Shown piece by piece: positions 24,501 through 35,545 of a stretch of DNA of 64,000 nucleotides. The translations under genes were made by a program, and so were the position numbers. This DNA comes from Vermamoeba vermiformis (Eukaryota; Tubulinea; Echinamoebida): NCBI GenBank assembly GCA_045837725.1, contig JBEWZL010000282.1, forward strand, positions 434,001 to 498,000. Direction: 5' to 3'. Under the pieces are notes generated by a model. That model ran no database searches and was not told where the DNA came from. It saw only the letters and a list, made by a program, of their open reading frames with translations. How positions within the stretch are numbered: position 1 is the first letter of the stretch; each line of letters starts with the position of its first letter.

Positions 24501-26172
24501 AAACCTAACTAATGCTCACTGTCTAGGATATGGACCAACCGTTGTCGCACTACTGGATTTCTAGCTCGCACAACACGTACTTAGAGGCTGGTCAATTGCG
24601 CGGAAAGTCTTCAATCGAGGCTTACATTTACGTGCTGAAACAAGGTTGCCGCTGTATTGAATGTAAGTCTCCTCGTTAGTGCTCGTTCTCGTTTCTTATC
24701 ATTGTACAGTGGACACTTGGGACGGCGACGATGGCCAGCCTATTGTTTATCACGGTCACACCATTGTCTCTAAGATTAAGTTCGAAGAGGCCATCAAAGC
24801 CATCAGCACATACGGCTTTTATGCGTAAGTGGCAAACAGTTCCCGTTGTTCATGCTAACGTGTTTGCAGCTCTACTTATCCAATCGTTCTTTCAATTGAA
24901 AACCATTGCTCAACTGCCCAGCAAACCGAAATGGCCAAGATTATGCGTAATTACTTCGGAGACGCTTTGTTGTTGCCCGAGCACCGTCATATTACGGACA
25001 CTGACGCAAATCTGCCTTCTCCCAAGTTCTTGAAGGAGCGCATCATCGTCAAGGGCAAAATGTCCGTTGGAGTTGATAAACAGATGCCGGGAACTTTCAA
25101 AAAGCCTCTCGCGGCCTCTGATATCCCGGGCGATCCAGGCAGCCCTCTCGAAATGGCTCCTGACCGAAACGTGTTAGTTCGTTCAACACCCTCCAAGAAG
25201 GAAAAGATTTCCGAAGAGCTGTCAAAGGTCATCTTCTTGAAGACTCTGGGCTTTAAGGGCTTCAAGGTTGCCATGGAGCGAAAGCAACGTGTTTGGGAAA
25301 TGTGCTCTTTTAGCGGTACGTTATCTTTTCCTGCTCGTGATTGCCATTCGCTAACTCTACGTGTTTACAGAGGACAAGGCTGTTGCTTTGGCCAAGAAAC
25401 AGCCCGATGAGTTCATCGAGTACAACGCGAAGTACGTGTCGCGTATTTACCCTCGTGGTGTTCGATTCGACTCGTCCAACTACGACCCGTTGATTCACTT
25501 CTTTGTCGGCAGTCAATTTGTGAGTAAAGCTACTATCATAATACTCAAAGCTAATGACTCGACTAGGTTGCGTTGAACTGGCAAACACCTGGTTTCGAAG
25601 TGTGGACCTACGAAGCGTTCTTCAATCGCTATGCCATTCTCCAGCCGCTGAGCGATATCCATCCTACACTTCACGTCAACTATCCTAACTCTGGCTACGT
25701 CTTGAAGCCGCAACACTTGCGCACCCCTGGTGCACCCATTGTCAACAGATACAAGACCCTGACAGTGCGTGTGTTCAGTGCCCGTCAGTTGCCCAAGACT
25801 GGCTTGGACGTGATCGATCCATATATTGAGATACACTTGCGCGGCATGAAGGACTTGCATATGGTGAAGACGCAAGTTGAAAAGAACAACGGCTATTGCC
25901 CTGAATGGGACGAGACCTTCGAGTTCAACATCACCGAGTCCAGCACTGCTTGCTTGTATTTTAGTAAGTCTTAGATGGTTTTGCATCTCACATTAGTGAT
26001 ATTAACGACATATCTTCTAGTTGTCCTCGATGCCCATGGCAGCAAGAGATTAGCGCACTATTCAGTCATGGTCGAGTCGATCCGCTCTGGTTACCGTGTG
26101 GTCCCATTGCGCGACGATAATGGCAAGTTCATTCCATTTGCTAATGTATTCTGCCATTTCCAATTGGTGTAA
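21513..26172 (+). CDS. Phosphoinositide phospholipase C with extra N-terminal C2 and permuted papain-like (C92/NlpC-P60-like) domains
   Basis: Nineteen short-intron exons give about 1180 residues with unbroken phase. Order: C2-like domain (~1-140: [31 protein letters not shown]); permuted papain-like domain (~145-400) with [19 protein letters not shown], the His in PFSHSGVIL and the Cys in [15 protein letters not shown]-like domain (~458-568); EF-hand region (~570-716, one loop [13 protein letters not shown]); PLC X box (~720-862) with [32 protein letters not shown] and [12 protein letters not shown] box (~915-1055) with [22 protein letters not shown] and SGYVLKP; and a C-terminal C2. Both catalytic His residues and the Ca-binding Asn/Glu/Asp/Glu are present, so PIP2 hydrolysis to IP3 and diacylglycerol is expected at the membrane. 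The His-before-Cys order marks the papain-like domain as circularly permuted (YiiX/Peptidase_C92 type), suggesting lipid or peptide hydrolysis. Confidence 0.93.
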
Positions 26173-26437
26173 ATTAATAATAGTATTATTTTGTGTTTCG
26201 TACATCTGCTTACCAGATCCAATTAATTAAAATTTGTTTCTGGTTTGAAATAAAGTCTTTTAAGTAGTATTTATGTCAATAATATTGCGCAATGTGACAG
26301 CAAATGTTACCAATAAAATTTCGCGCCCGAATTTTAAACCGTTGTTGTCTCGCGACAACCGGCAACAATTTAAATTTAATTTGTGCAAATAATAGCACAC
26401 GAGGTTAGTGCCCAGAGCCTTTTAAAGTTATTATTTT

Positions 26438-27759
26438 ATGAAGCGTAAAGCGCAAACTCAACCTGTTTCCCGACGAAAGAGAGTAAGTTTGGCGATAATT
26501 AAATTTTAGCTTTAACGAACTGGAAACTAATAACTATTTTAATAGCAAAAAACAAGCATTGATTTATTAGACATGGCTGACAAGGAAATTGACGAAGAAT
26601 TACCTGAATTGCCGGACATCACCACAATTATTGGCGAGATCAAGGAGAATGTAGCGGGCCTTCCTACTGATATGTGGAAATTAATATTTGGTTTTATGAC
26701 CGAGAATTTGGATCGTTTCCCCGTTCCACTGGCGATCCAACTAATAATGCTGAAAAATACTTCAAAAGGACTTCATTCAATGGTAAAGAAGTTCTTAGAA
26801 CTAACTCCGCGAGATAATCCCGGCAGACTTACCGCCATGGACTTCTACTGTAGTAAAGGCTATTTAGAATGCGTCAAATATGCGCACGGATGTGGCTTTC
26901 CCTGGCACCAAGGTTGTTGCAGTTGGGCTGCTTCTTACGGCCACTTAGACGTACTGAAATATCTGCACGAGAACGGATGTAAGGCATTAAACTAGCGTCA
27001 CACACAGTAATCTAAAACGACTTTTGTTAAACAGGTGAATGGAATGAGCAAGTTGGTGTTGAGGCGGCAGGTTTTGGGCACTTAGAAGTGTTGAAATACG
27101 TTCACGAACAGGGACTACCATTCCAAAAGTACCGTTGCACTGAGGTCGCAGCATTCGGAGGGCATTTGGAGTGCTTGAAATACCTGCACGAGAATGGAGG
27201 TACGTTCGAATGCTATCCTTGAAGCCAAATCTTACGTCATATTACAGCGGAATGGGATCACTATACAGCTGGTGAAGCAGCTAAGGGCGGTAATTTACAC
27301 TGCTTGAAGTACATTGTCGAACAGGGTGGACCGTGGGACTATCGGGTGGCATCGTGGGCAGCGGCAAAGGGTCATTTGGACCTGCTCAAATGGGCGCATG
27401 AAAATGGATGTGACTGGGAAGGTGACGCGTGCACTGAAGCAGCGATGAATAATCACTTTGAGTGCTTGAAATATTTGATCGAGAACGGTTGTCATATGAG
27501 CTTTGCAGTGGCCATGTACGCCGCTGCTAATGGCAATATGGAGATGCTCAAGTACGCATTGGACAACAACTGCGAGAAGGACCCAAGCACGTGTACAAGG
27601 GCCGCGAGAAATGGGCACCTCGAGTGTTTGAAGTACGCGAGGAGCAGGGGCGTGCCGTGGGAGGAAAACACGTTCATTGAAGCACACGACAACAAACAAG
27701 AAGCTGTGCTCGAGTACTTGCGCGCTAATGGATGTCCGAAGCCACCAGGATTGGAATAG
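26438..27759 (+). CDS. F-box-like ankyrin-repeat protein
   Basis: Four exons; the first (26438-26482) encodes a basic start, MKRKAQTQPVSRRKR, a likely nuclear signal. Residues ~35-60 (VAGLPTDMWKLIFGFMTENL) resemble an F-box. The rest is about nine ankyrin-type repeats of the GHLECLKYLHENGC form, a style found in amoebae, oomycetes and giant viruses. It probably binds protein partners and, if the F-box-like part is real, presents them to SKP1. Intron positions fall inside repeats (…ENG|C…), each between GT-AG sites with TTAAAC or similar branch points. No catalytic domain is present. Ends with NGCPKPPGLE. Confidence 0.8.
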
Positions 27760-27800
27760 TGCTATTTATATTATATATTATAGGTCCAAAAGTCACTGCC

Positions 27801-29582
27801 TTACTGGTCTGTTGATGGTGCCTTTGGCTTTTTGAAAATTAAATTGAAGTGTTGCTTATGTTTTTCTTTGATCTGTGCCAATGTATCAAAGTCCATATTG
27901 TTCGTAGTAGACGTGAGATTGATTTTAGAGTGAAGTCCTTTGACAATTCGCGGTTCCAACCACGCATCCAAACCGTCCAAAGAATGAATTGTTAGCTTAG
28001 TACAGTGTTCCATATTCAAATTTCTAATAGAATCTGAGTACGCCAACACGGCTTGCATTGATCTGTCGGTTAATTGGTTGCAGAATCCAACGTCAAACTT
28101 GACCAATTTGTTGCATTTTTTGGCGATATTTTCGACGCCTTCATCGCTAATATTAGGACAAAGCTAGCGAATACGATATTAATATATGGTTAAGAAGAGT
28201 AAGATTTTTTAACGTACTTGTAGATTCAATCTGATGATGTCGGAACAATTTTCAGTGAGCAGATCCAATGTGTGGTTAGTGACGTTAACTTGACTAGCGT
28301 CAAAGTACTTCAATTTCAACACTTGCAATAATGAATCGACACCAACGTGCGTAAAGCTAAAAATAGGAACTATAAGATCTCGATCTAGATTCGGGATCAA
28401 AATAGAGAGCGCTTACTTATCAACAAAGCTTATATTCAGGTCTGTAATCGCAGTGCATGCTTTCAGAGCCTCTAATGACTTGTTCGTTAATTGTTTGCAC
28501 GCAGTGACATCCAGTTGAACCAGATCCGTCAATTTGGAAATGCCTTCGATAAAGCCTTCATCGGTGATTGCTGTTTCGCGAATGGACAAAGACTAACGTA
28601 CATGGTTAATAATTATAATTCGTATCCACGAATGGTTATATTAAAGATGAAATGTAACGGAGAAGATCGTGGATGTACTTACGGTTAATTTGGTACAGTA
28701 TTTGCCAAGTGTAGTCATTGCATCGTTTCCTCTAACTCCAGTCATAGTTAAGTCCAATGATGTCAAGTTGGTGAGTTTAGGAGCCAATTGCTCCAAGCAC
28801 TTGTTTGTAAATCCGCTACACGTTCGTACATCCAAGTGCTCCAAGCTTTCAGTCTTCAAATTCGTAGCCAATATAGTAAATTCTATTTATATATTAGTAA
28901 TTGTATTATACATCGATATTTACGCTTACTTTCTTCGTTTATATTCCAAGATCCCATCAAAGATAATGATTTTAGCTTTGTTAAGTTTTTGCCGATAGAA
29001 ATCCAATTTTCATTCGTCGTATTATTCAATGCACTCAAGTTCAAGCTCGTTAAGTTGGGCAAAGAGGCAAAAGGATCATTATTTACAAAGCTAAAGACGA
29101 ATGTTAGGCGGATGTGATCTTGAAGAGGTTTAGATTAAGAGTAAATGGTTCAAAAGGAATATATATTGTGAAATTACATACCTATAATCACTGTTGCCCA
29201 AATTCAAGACTTCTAATTGAGTTTGTTGTTGTAAAAATGAATTCAATCGTTGTCGATAGACATTTTGGCAGCTTGATAAATCCAACACTCGTAATTGGGA
29301 AGTAAAGTCTTTGAATAATAATTCTAAAATTTTCCCTGCTCGCTTGGCACGTCGCATAGTGAAGTTGCGGATGTACTTCAAACAAGATTCGTTTGATCGC
29401 AAAATATCTTCGCCATAATTCGTTGATTCAGGATGTAAAATTTCCACATTTTTCCACAAGGCCTCTTCTTGATATAAGTGACGGAAATAAGTGCTTGTCA
29501 TGCTCAGACACGTACGATCTTTCCACGAGAAATATTTTGTGACCATCAGCCACACGTCTAATGGTAACTCTGTAATAGACAT
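27801..29582 (-). CDS. F-box/leucine-rich-repeat protein
   Basis: Seven or so exons. The F-box is at the N-terminus: SITELPLDVWLMVTKYFSWK, with RTCLSMTSTYFRHLY after it. About a dozen LRRs follow (LRVLDLSSCQNV, LEVLNLGNSDY, LEHLDVRTCSGFTNKCLEQL, LVQLDVTACKQLTNKSLEAL, IIRLNLQ, LVKFDVGFCNQLTDRSMQAV), of the cysteine-containing/FBXL type. It likely acts as a substrate receptor of an SCF ubiquitin ligase, recruiting a target through the LRR horseshoe. All junctions I checked keep frame. It is convergent with the ankyrin gene, with only about 40 nt between stop codons. Confidence 0.9.
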
Positions 29583-30263
29583 TGTTGTATTGTGTCTTAT
29601 CTACATTAATATCATTCAATATTTTGTTGCTGCTCGCGTTGAGTTATTTAGGAGCCGGATTCTGACAAATTTCGCTTGTGACGTCATGGTTCCGCGGAAG
29701 ATGACGCGTCAATATGCCGCGTAAAATTGATAAATCAACAACATAATAACGCTACGACTCATTGCAGAGATCGTGGTCGTGGTCTCTACAGAAAGAATAA
29801 AAAAAAAGATTGTCAGTTTGCTCTAATTGTTTGACCAATTCAGCTCCACGAAAGAACCTCAAAATAATTTTATGGCGGTATAGTCTGTGCTAATTGACAA
29901 GGCACTGTTTGTTTAGAGTAAGTAGTAGTGTTAACAAATTACAATCGACGTTCTGCAGCTTCAAATTAAATTAAATTATCATTCAAATAATTCACGTACA
30001 TATTAATAATAGCGAAAATGATGGCAGTTCATAATCGCTTTGATATTTTTATTTTAAGAAAATCTTTTTGTGAGATCCTGACTCATTTGTTTAGTTTGGG
30101 CCACCTAAACTCCACTCGGCAACATATTAAATGCTACAATATTAATTTAATGCCGTAGAGCTGCAAATAGTGCAACAAACAAAAATGAAAAGATTACCTG
30201 CCTGATCCGTGTTCGGTAGACAAATTACAGCACGTGTTGCGTACACACGAGACTGAATCACAT
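29583..30263. other. Divergent intergenic region upstream of metE
   Basis: About 680 AT-rich bases between the divergently transcribed F-box/LRR and methionine synthase genes. Nothing coding is seen. The metE-proximal part leads into the inverted-repeat cluster annotated next. Confidence 0.6.
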
Positions 30264-30336
30264 GCGAGTGTCACAAGGAGGTCCGCATTGACCCGTGTTA
30301 ATCCCTGCAACACTCGCTTGGGGTCAATGCGGACCT
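30264..30336. promoter_or_regulatory. Interleaved inverted repeats in the metE promoter
   Basis: Two inverted-repeat pairs are interleaved. The outer-left arm GCGAGTGT (30264-30271) pairs with ACACTCGC (30310-30317). A perfect 16-bp arm AGGTCCGCATTGACCC (30279-30294) pairs with GGGTCAATGCGGACCT (30321-30336), 26 nt apart. Order is A-B-A'-B', so each half carries one copy of two motifs in opposite orientation, like paired binding sites for a transcription factor or factors. It lies about 140-210 bp before the metE start codon. Confidence 0.7.
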
Positions 30337-30372
30337 TTGGAGCTATTTCCGACGTCTCAAACTCGCGCTGAT

Positions 30373-30391
30373 TGGTCAGTTCTGTTGACCA
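30373..30391. promoter_or_regulatory. Short inverted repeat TGGTCA-N7-TGACCA in metE promoter
   Basis: A 6-bp dyad with a 7-nt spacer lies about 85-100 bp before the start codon, just upstream of the TATA-like box. It may be another binding site; chance is possible for so short a repeat. Confidence 0.35.
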
Positions 30392-30403
30392 GGGCACTGC
30401 GCC

Positions 30404-30410
30404 ATAAATA
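30404..30410 (+). promoter_or_regulatory. TATA-like box (ATAAATA) of metE
   Basis: ATAAATA in a GC-richer context, about 65 nt before the metE ATG and downstream of the inverted repeats, is in the expected place for a core promoter element. Confidence 0.4.
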
Positions 30411-30474
30411 GCTAAGACATCCTCGAGCTCATTGTATCAAATATCTTGCATTAGAAGCCAGATCCACACCTAAA

Positions 30475-33229
30475 ATGAGCATTAAAACTACGACGCTTGG
30501 TTTGCCCCGCATTGGCGCTGAACGAGAATTGAAATGGGCGCAAGAGAAGTACTGGCGCAATGAAATTACGCAAGAAGAGCTGCTTAATGTTGCAAAAACT
30601 ATTCGACATGCTAACTGGACCGAGCAACAAAAGAACAAAATCAGCTGGATCCCATCCAATGATTTCTCGTTCTACGACCAAGTCCTCGATACTTCTGTAT
30701 TGTTTGGTGTAGTGCCTGATAGATACAAAGATCTATTAAATGACGTAAGTGTTTCTAATTTGCGCAATCCCGTGACTAATCCGTTGAGATGCAGCGTGTT
30801 GTGACAGATGCACAAGGCTTGCCTAGCTTCCCTTTGACCGCGTACTTTGCCTTGGCTCGAGGAGACGCCACTCACACTGCCATGGAAATGACTAAATGGT
30901 TCGACACTAATTACCATTACATTGTGCCCGAGTTCAACTTGGACACCACCGTGTTCCGTGTGAACGACAACAAAATCTTTGCGCACTTCTTGGAGGCCAA
31001 GAACGAGCTGGGCATTGTCACCAAGCCCGTGCTGTTGGGTCCTTTGACTTACCTCGCATTGGGCAAGTTGAAATCTACCGAAGAGCATGCCCACGACAGC
31101 TCTTGTTCGCACGCTCAACAACAACCGTCTGACAACGAGAAAGATACTAGTAAGTCCAATATGATTATTATGACACGAGTTAGTACTAACACGTCACATT
31201 AGTCTTGCAACTGTTGCCCAAATTGATCCCAGTCTACGAAGAAATCTTCACAAAGTTGAAGACTCTCGGCGCTGAATGGATTCAAATCGACGAGCCTCTT
31301 TTGGCTTGCGATCTCACTGATAAGCAAAAACGAGAGTACGTCAACACTTACGCTGCATTTAAAGAGAAGAATTTTGGAGGTCTCAAAGTGTTCTTGGCCA
31401 CGTACTTTGAAGGTAAAATAAGCGCAGCATTTGATTAACTGTCACACTCTAATTATCGTCCTTAGGATTGCTGGACAATTTGGATCTCGCGGTCAATCTC
31501 CCCGTCGATGTGTTGCACATTGACGCCGTCGCGTGCCCTGAACAAGTGTCACAAGTCGTGACAGCTGTCAAGCCAAAGTTCAACTTGAAATTGTCCCTCG
31601 GTCTCGTTGAAGGCAGAAACATCTGGCGCACTAACCTATCGAACGCTATTCAAGTGGCTACTGCTGTTGTCAAAGAGCTTGGATCTGAACGCGTTGTCAT
31701 TGGCACCTCGTGTTCATTGCTCCATTCACCCGTAACTTTGGCAAAAGGTCCGTACCGTACTTAATCACGCAATATCTTCAATGCTAATGCACTTATAGAG
31801 ACCAAACTCGATGCTGAAATTCGCAGCTGGCTAGCTTTTGCCTACGAAAAGATCGAGGAAGTCAAAATCATCGCTCAAGCGCTCAATGAAGGCTTGCCGA
31901 GTGTCCAACAAGAGCTCGATGACAACACTAAGGCTTTGAACAACAAAGCAGCCTCGTCGAGGATTCATAACAGTGCCGTGAAGACCCGATTGGATAACGT
32001 GACCGAGGAGCAACACAACCGCAAGAGCCCGTACACCGTGAGAAAGCCTGTGCAGCAAAAAGAATTGAACTTGCCTTTGTTCCCCACCACGACCATTGGT
32101 TCGTTCCCTCAAACAGCGCAAGTCCGCAAGTTCCGCAGTGACTTCAAGACGAAGAAGATCAGCGAAGAGCAGTACGAACAGTTCTTGAAGCAAGAGATCA
32201 TCAGCGTCATCAAGTTGCAAGAGGAGCTGGACATTGATGTGCCAGTGCACGGCGAGTTCGAGCGAAACGACATGGTCGAGTACTTTGGCGAGCACTTGAA
32301 CGGGTATGCATAGAACATGGCGTGAATATCAACGAAGACTAACGGTTGTGACATTTCAGGTACACATTCACTGTCAATGGCTGGGTGCAGAGCTATGGCT
32401 CGCGATGTGTCAAGCCGCCAGTGATCTTTGGCGATGTGTACCGCACTCAGCCCATCACTGTCAAGTGGTCTGCATTCGCGCAACAACAGACCTCGCGACC
32501 TGTCAAAGGCATGTTGACCGGACCTGTCACCATGTTGCAGTGGTCATTTGTCAGAAACGATCAGCCTCGTTCGAGAACTTGTCAACAACTAGCCTTGGCT
32601 ATTCGTGATGAGGTCGCTGACTTGGAAAAGAACGGAATTAAGGTATTACCATATAAGGCAATAAACGTGACACGTGTCTAATCCTGTTCGCTTAGGTCAT
32701 TCAAATTGACGAGCCTGCCTTGCGCGAAGGGTTGCCATTGAGATCTAGCAAGAGAGCTGCGTACCTGCAGTGGGCTGTCAACTCGTTCAAACTCTCCGCG
32801 GCTGTCGTGCAGGACCAGACCCAAATCCACACGCACATGTGCTACGCTGAGTTCAACGACGTAAGTAAAATTGATATCTGTCTTAGTAGTAATATGTTTG
32901 TGGTGTTTTAGATCTTTGACTCAATTGCTGCGCTCGACGCGGATGTGATCTCGATCGAAGCGTCTCGATCTGAAATGGAGCTGCTGAATGCGTTCAAGCA
33001 ATACAAATACCCTAATGATATTGGCCCTGGTCTTTGGGACATTCATTCGCCGCGTGTGCCGTCTCAAGCTGAGATGGAATTGCTCGCTAAGAAAGTTTTG
33101 CAGTTCGTACCGAAAGAACAAGTTTGGATCAACCCCGATTGTGGCTTGAAGACGCGAGGATGGGAAGAGACTATTCAATCATTGAAGAACCTTGTTGCTG
33201 TTGCTAAAGTAGTGCGAGCACAGCAATAA
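30475..33229 (+). CDS. metE: Cobalamin-independent methionine synthase (MetE)
   Basis: Transfers the methyl group of 5-methyltetrahydrofolate (polyglutamate) to homocysteine in the cytosol, the last step of methionine synthesis. Exons: 30475-30744, 30795-31149, 31203-31412, 31466-31747, 31799-32303, 32360-32642, 32696-32860, 32912-33229, all in phase, about 795 residues. The N-terminal barrel starts [20 protein letters not shown]; the catalytic barrel begins [15 protein letters not shown] and has [29 protein letters not shown] and [12 protein letters not shown]. Zinc/homocysteine ligands lie in [10 protein letters not shown] (His, Cys) and NPDCGLKTR (Cys). Linker residues around [15 protein letters not shown] form a His-rich insertion that is unusual. 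Upstream inverted repeats suggest transcriptional control. Full length and intact. Confidence 0.96.
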
Positions 33230-33555
33230 TGAACTTGAATGAATAACTTACTAATAATGCAATAAAAAACACCTTTAAAAAGTGCCGACGTGTCAGATTT
33301 TAATATCTGCTCAGTCAAGGAATAAGGTACTTAAAATCGAGGAGTAAACAATAACAGAAGTAGTTGTAGAGTTCAATTTAAAGGCCGGATCGAAAAAGCT
33401 AACAATTAATCTTTGGATCTAACATCTCTGGCCTCTTAGGCGCTTGCAAGCATAATAACTTTTGCCTAGCGAATAACTTGACATCATTTTGCTTCCATTT
33501 TGTGTTGCTAAGCCAGACTAGTTGAGTTGAGGTCTTTTTATCCTGTTACTCGAAG
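33230..33555. other. Intergenic spacer
   Basis: About 325 bases between two plus-strand genes, holding the metE AATAAA-type 3' signal (aataaaaaac at 33259) and the next promoter. No other feature. Confidence 0.6.
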
Positions 33556-35483
33556 ATGGCGACAACAGCTCAAACACCTGAGCTTAGTCTCACTTTGCCT
33601 GAGCTGCCATATGATATATTACTTCGAATAAATTCATTTTGTGGCGTGCGAGATGTATGCCAGCTGAGTTCCACGAACAAATTCATGATCCACTTCACGC
33701 ATCAAATTGTTTGGAAGCAATTATCAAAAGAAAAATTTGGAAAATATATTAACAAGAATATAACAAACGTGAAGACTTATAATTGGTTGAAATTCTTCAA
33801 GCAAAGGTAATAAGACTTTTAAACAATATTATTTTGAATCTGTAAGATAATTATTAGTCACTACATGTCGAATATCTATTCTCTTATACTCGCAAAATAT
33901 TTTAATATTATTATATATGTTAAATTTATTGTGATAGATACCTACTTTCGAAGTACAACAATTTATTGACGCTGGTCCGGGATCTGAAAGAAGAAGATGA
34001 GTGTAAGCATCATAAATAGAGAATACGGCATATTAAATATGTCATTTTATTATTGCAAATAATAACGGGTGTAATTTTAGTCAAACTCCGCGCGGCTTTG
34101 GATGCAGCCCGAACTTATCCCGCCGAGCAAGGTACGCGCTTTTTAATTCCTGTAAAATTATTATATGTAATGCTAATGCTTGCCTAGTCGATGAATTCTA
34201 CGCATTTTTAGACGCCATGTTGTATCACCTCGAACAAGATTATAGTCTCCAACGCACACTCTCACCCGCATTACGCGACAAAATTATTGACGGTATGATA
34301 GGACTATGAAGTGCATATTAATATCGTCTATATCATAATATATCAAAATCTATTGATTGGTATGCGGATCTGACGTCACAAATTTAATTCTAGATTTTTT
34401 GTACATTACGCGCAAACGCAGATCCCGACAAAAAAATCGCGAAGTGAGTGACGCACTTAATTGGCTGCGACCTGAGATTAGAGAGGCGAATACATCCATG
34501 TCGGTCACTGACATGTTCAAGATGGGCAGTACGTGTTGGATCTAACCAGTCAGTTTTCATGAACGAGAACTAACGCTAGCGATCTATTTTTAGCTTGTTA
34601 CGCGATATTTGCCATCACAGCCGTGTTCCCCTTGACACATCCAACAGTGATGGCTCTAGTCATGGCACTCCTGGCCCTCGTCATCACGAGTGACAAGTTC
34701 ATGTTCACGGCAATCTTTGCACTAATTTCAGGCGTAAGATATTTTCGATTACAATATTTCCTTATTTGGTAAAATTGACGTATTTATTTGCAGACGGCAT
34801 TTAATCACACGGTGTACTGGGACGGAGGACTAGGGGCCTTAATTAGTTTCATATTAATGTTGCCAAGTTTCTTCTTTTCCACGCTGCAGATCCGCTACGC
34901 AATTCCATATTTAATCGGCCTTGGTGGCAATCTACTCTTAAGTACGTCTCTTTTTATTACCATATTAGGCAAGTACTCATCAGCGCACAGAGGGCCAAAC
35001 AACCACGTGGCGGTTCACGGACGCAGTGTGGCCGAGTTTGATGGCTGTCGCGGCTGGTCCCGTGGCGGTGATTGCAACCGAAGAGTTGATCATGTTGATG
35101 TGGACCTACATTTTGTCGTACATTCCGCTGCTGCGCGGTCAAGTGATCAGCACGGCACTGTGGTTCGACAGGCGCTGGAAGAAGATGGACCCGTCGTGGC
35201 TGGTCACGCTGGGCTGGACGCAACAGACCACTGTTGCCATGGCTAAAAATAGGTGGCGATTGCATTCATTCAAGTACGTCTCATCTTATACTCTCTTTAC
35301 GTTAGCAATTCATTATAGTCTCATAGTATCAGTATTAGTTATTATTATGTTTCTAACGAGGTTTTTTCACCGAGCAGATCCACCACAAATACGAGCGACA
35401 AAGGTGTGATAGCATTAGGTCTCGCGATTGGTCTGTGCATTGCAGTGTTCATTACAAGTCTCGTGAAGATTTGGATCAAGTGA
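33556..35483 (+). CDS. F-box protein with C-terminal multi-pass membrane region
   Basis: Nine exons: 33556-33806, 33938-34002, 34081-34131, 34188-34292, 34394-34528, 34594-34733, 34794-34941, 34991-35252, 35378-35483. The N-terminus has an F-box (LTLPELPYDILLRINSFCGV, then WKQLSKEKFG). After a helical linker with a basic patch (RKRRSRQKNRE) come about six hydrophobic segments: CYAIFAITAVFPLTHP, VMALVMALLALVI, LGALISFILMLPSFFF, VAAGPVAVIATEELIM and GLAIGLCIAVFITSLV. A membrane-anchored F-box protein would place an SCF ligase at an organelle membrane; this is inference. The acceptor of exon 8 was chosen because it alone continues the hydrophobic frame. I do not recognise the membrane family. 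Confidence 0.72.
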
Positions 35484-35545
35484 CATGTCCATATACACCA
35501 ATAATAGAGGATCTTTTTGTGTTTTTAATTCGCGTTGTTTTTTTT

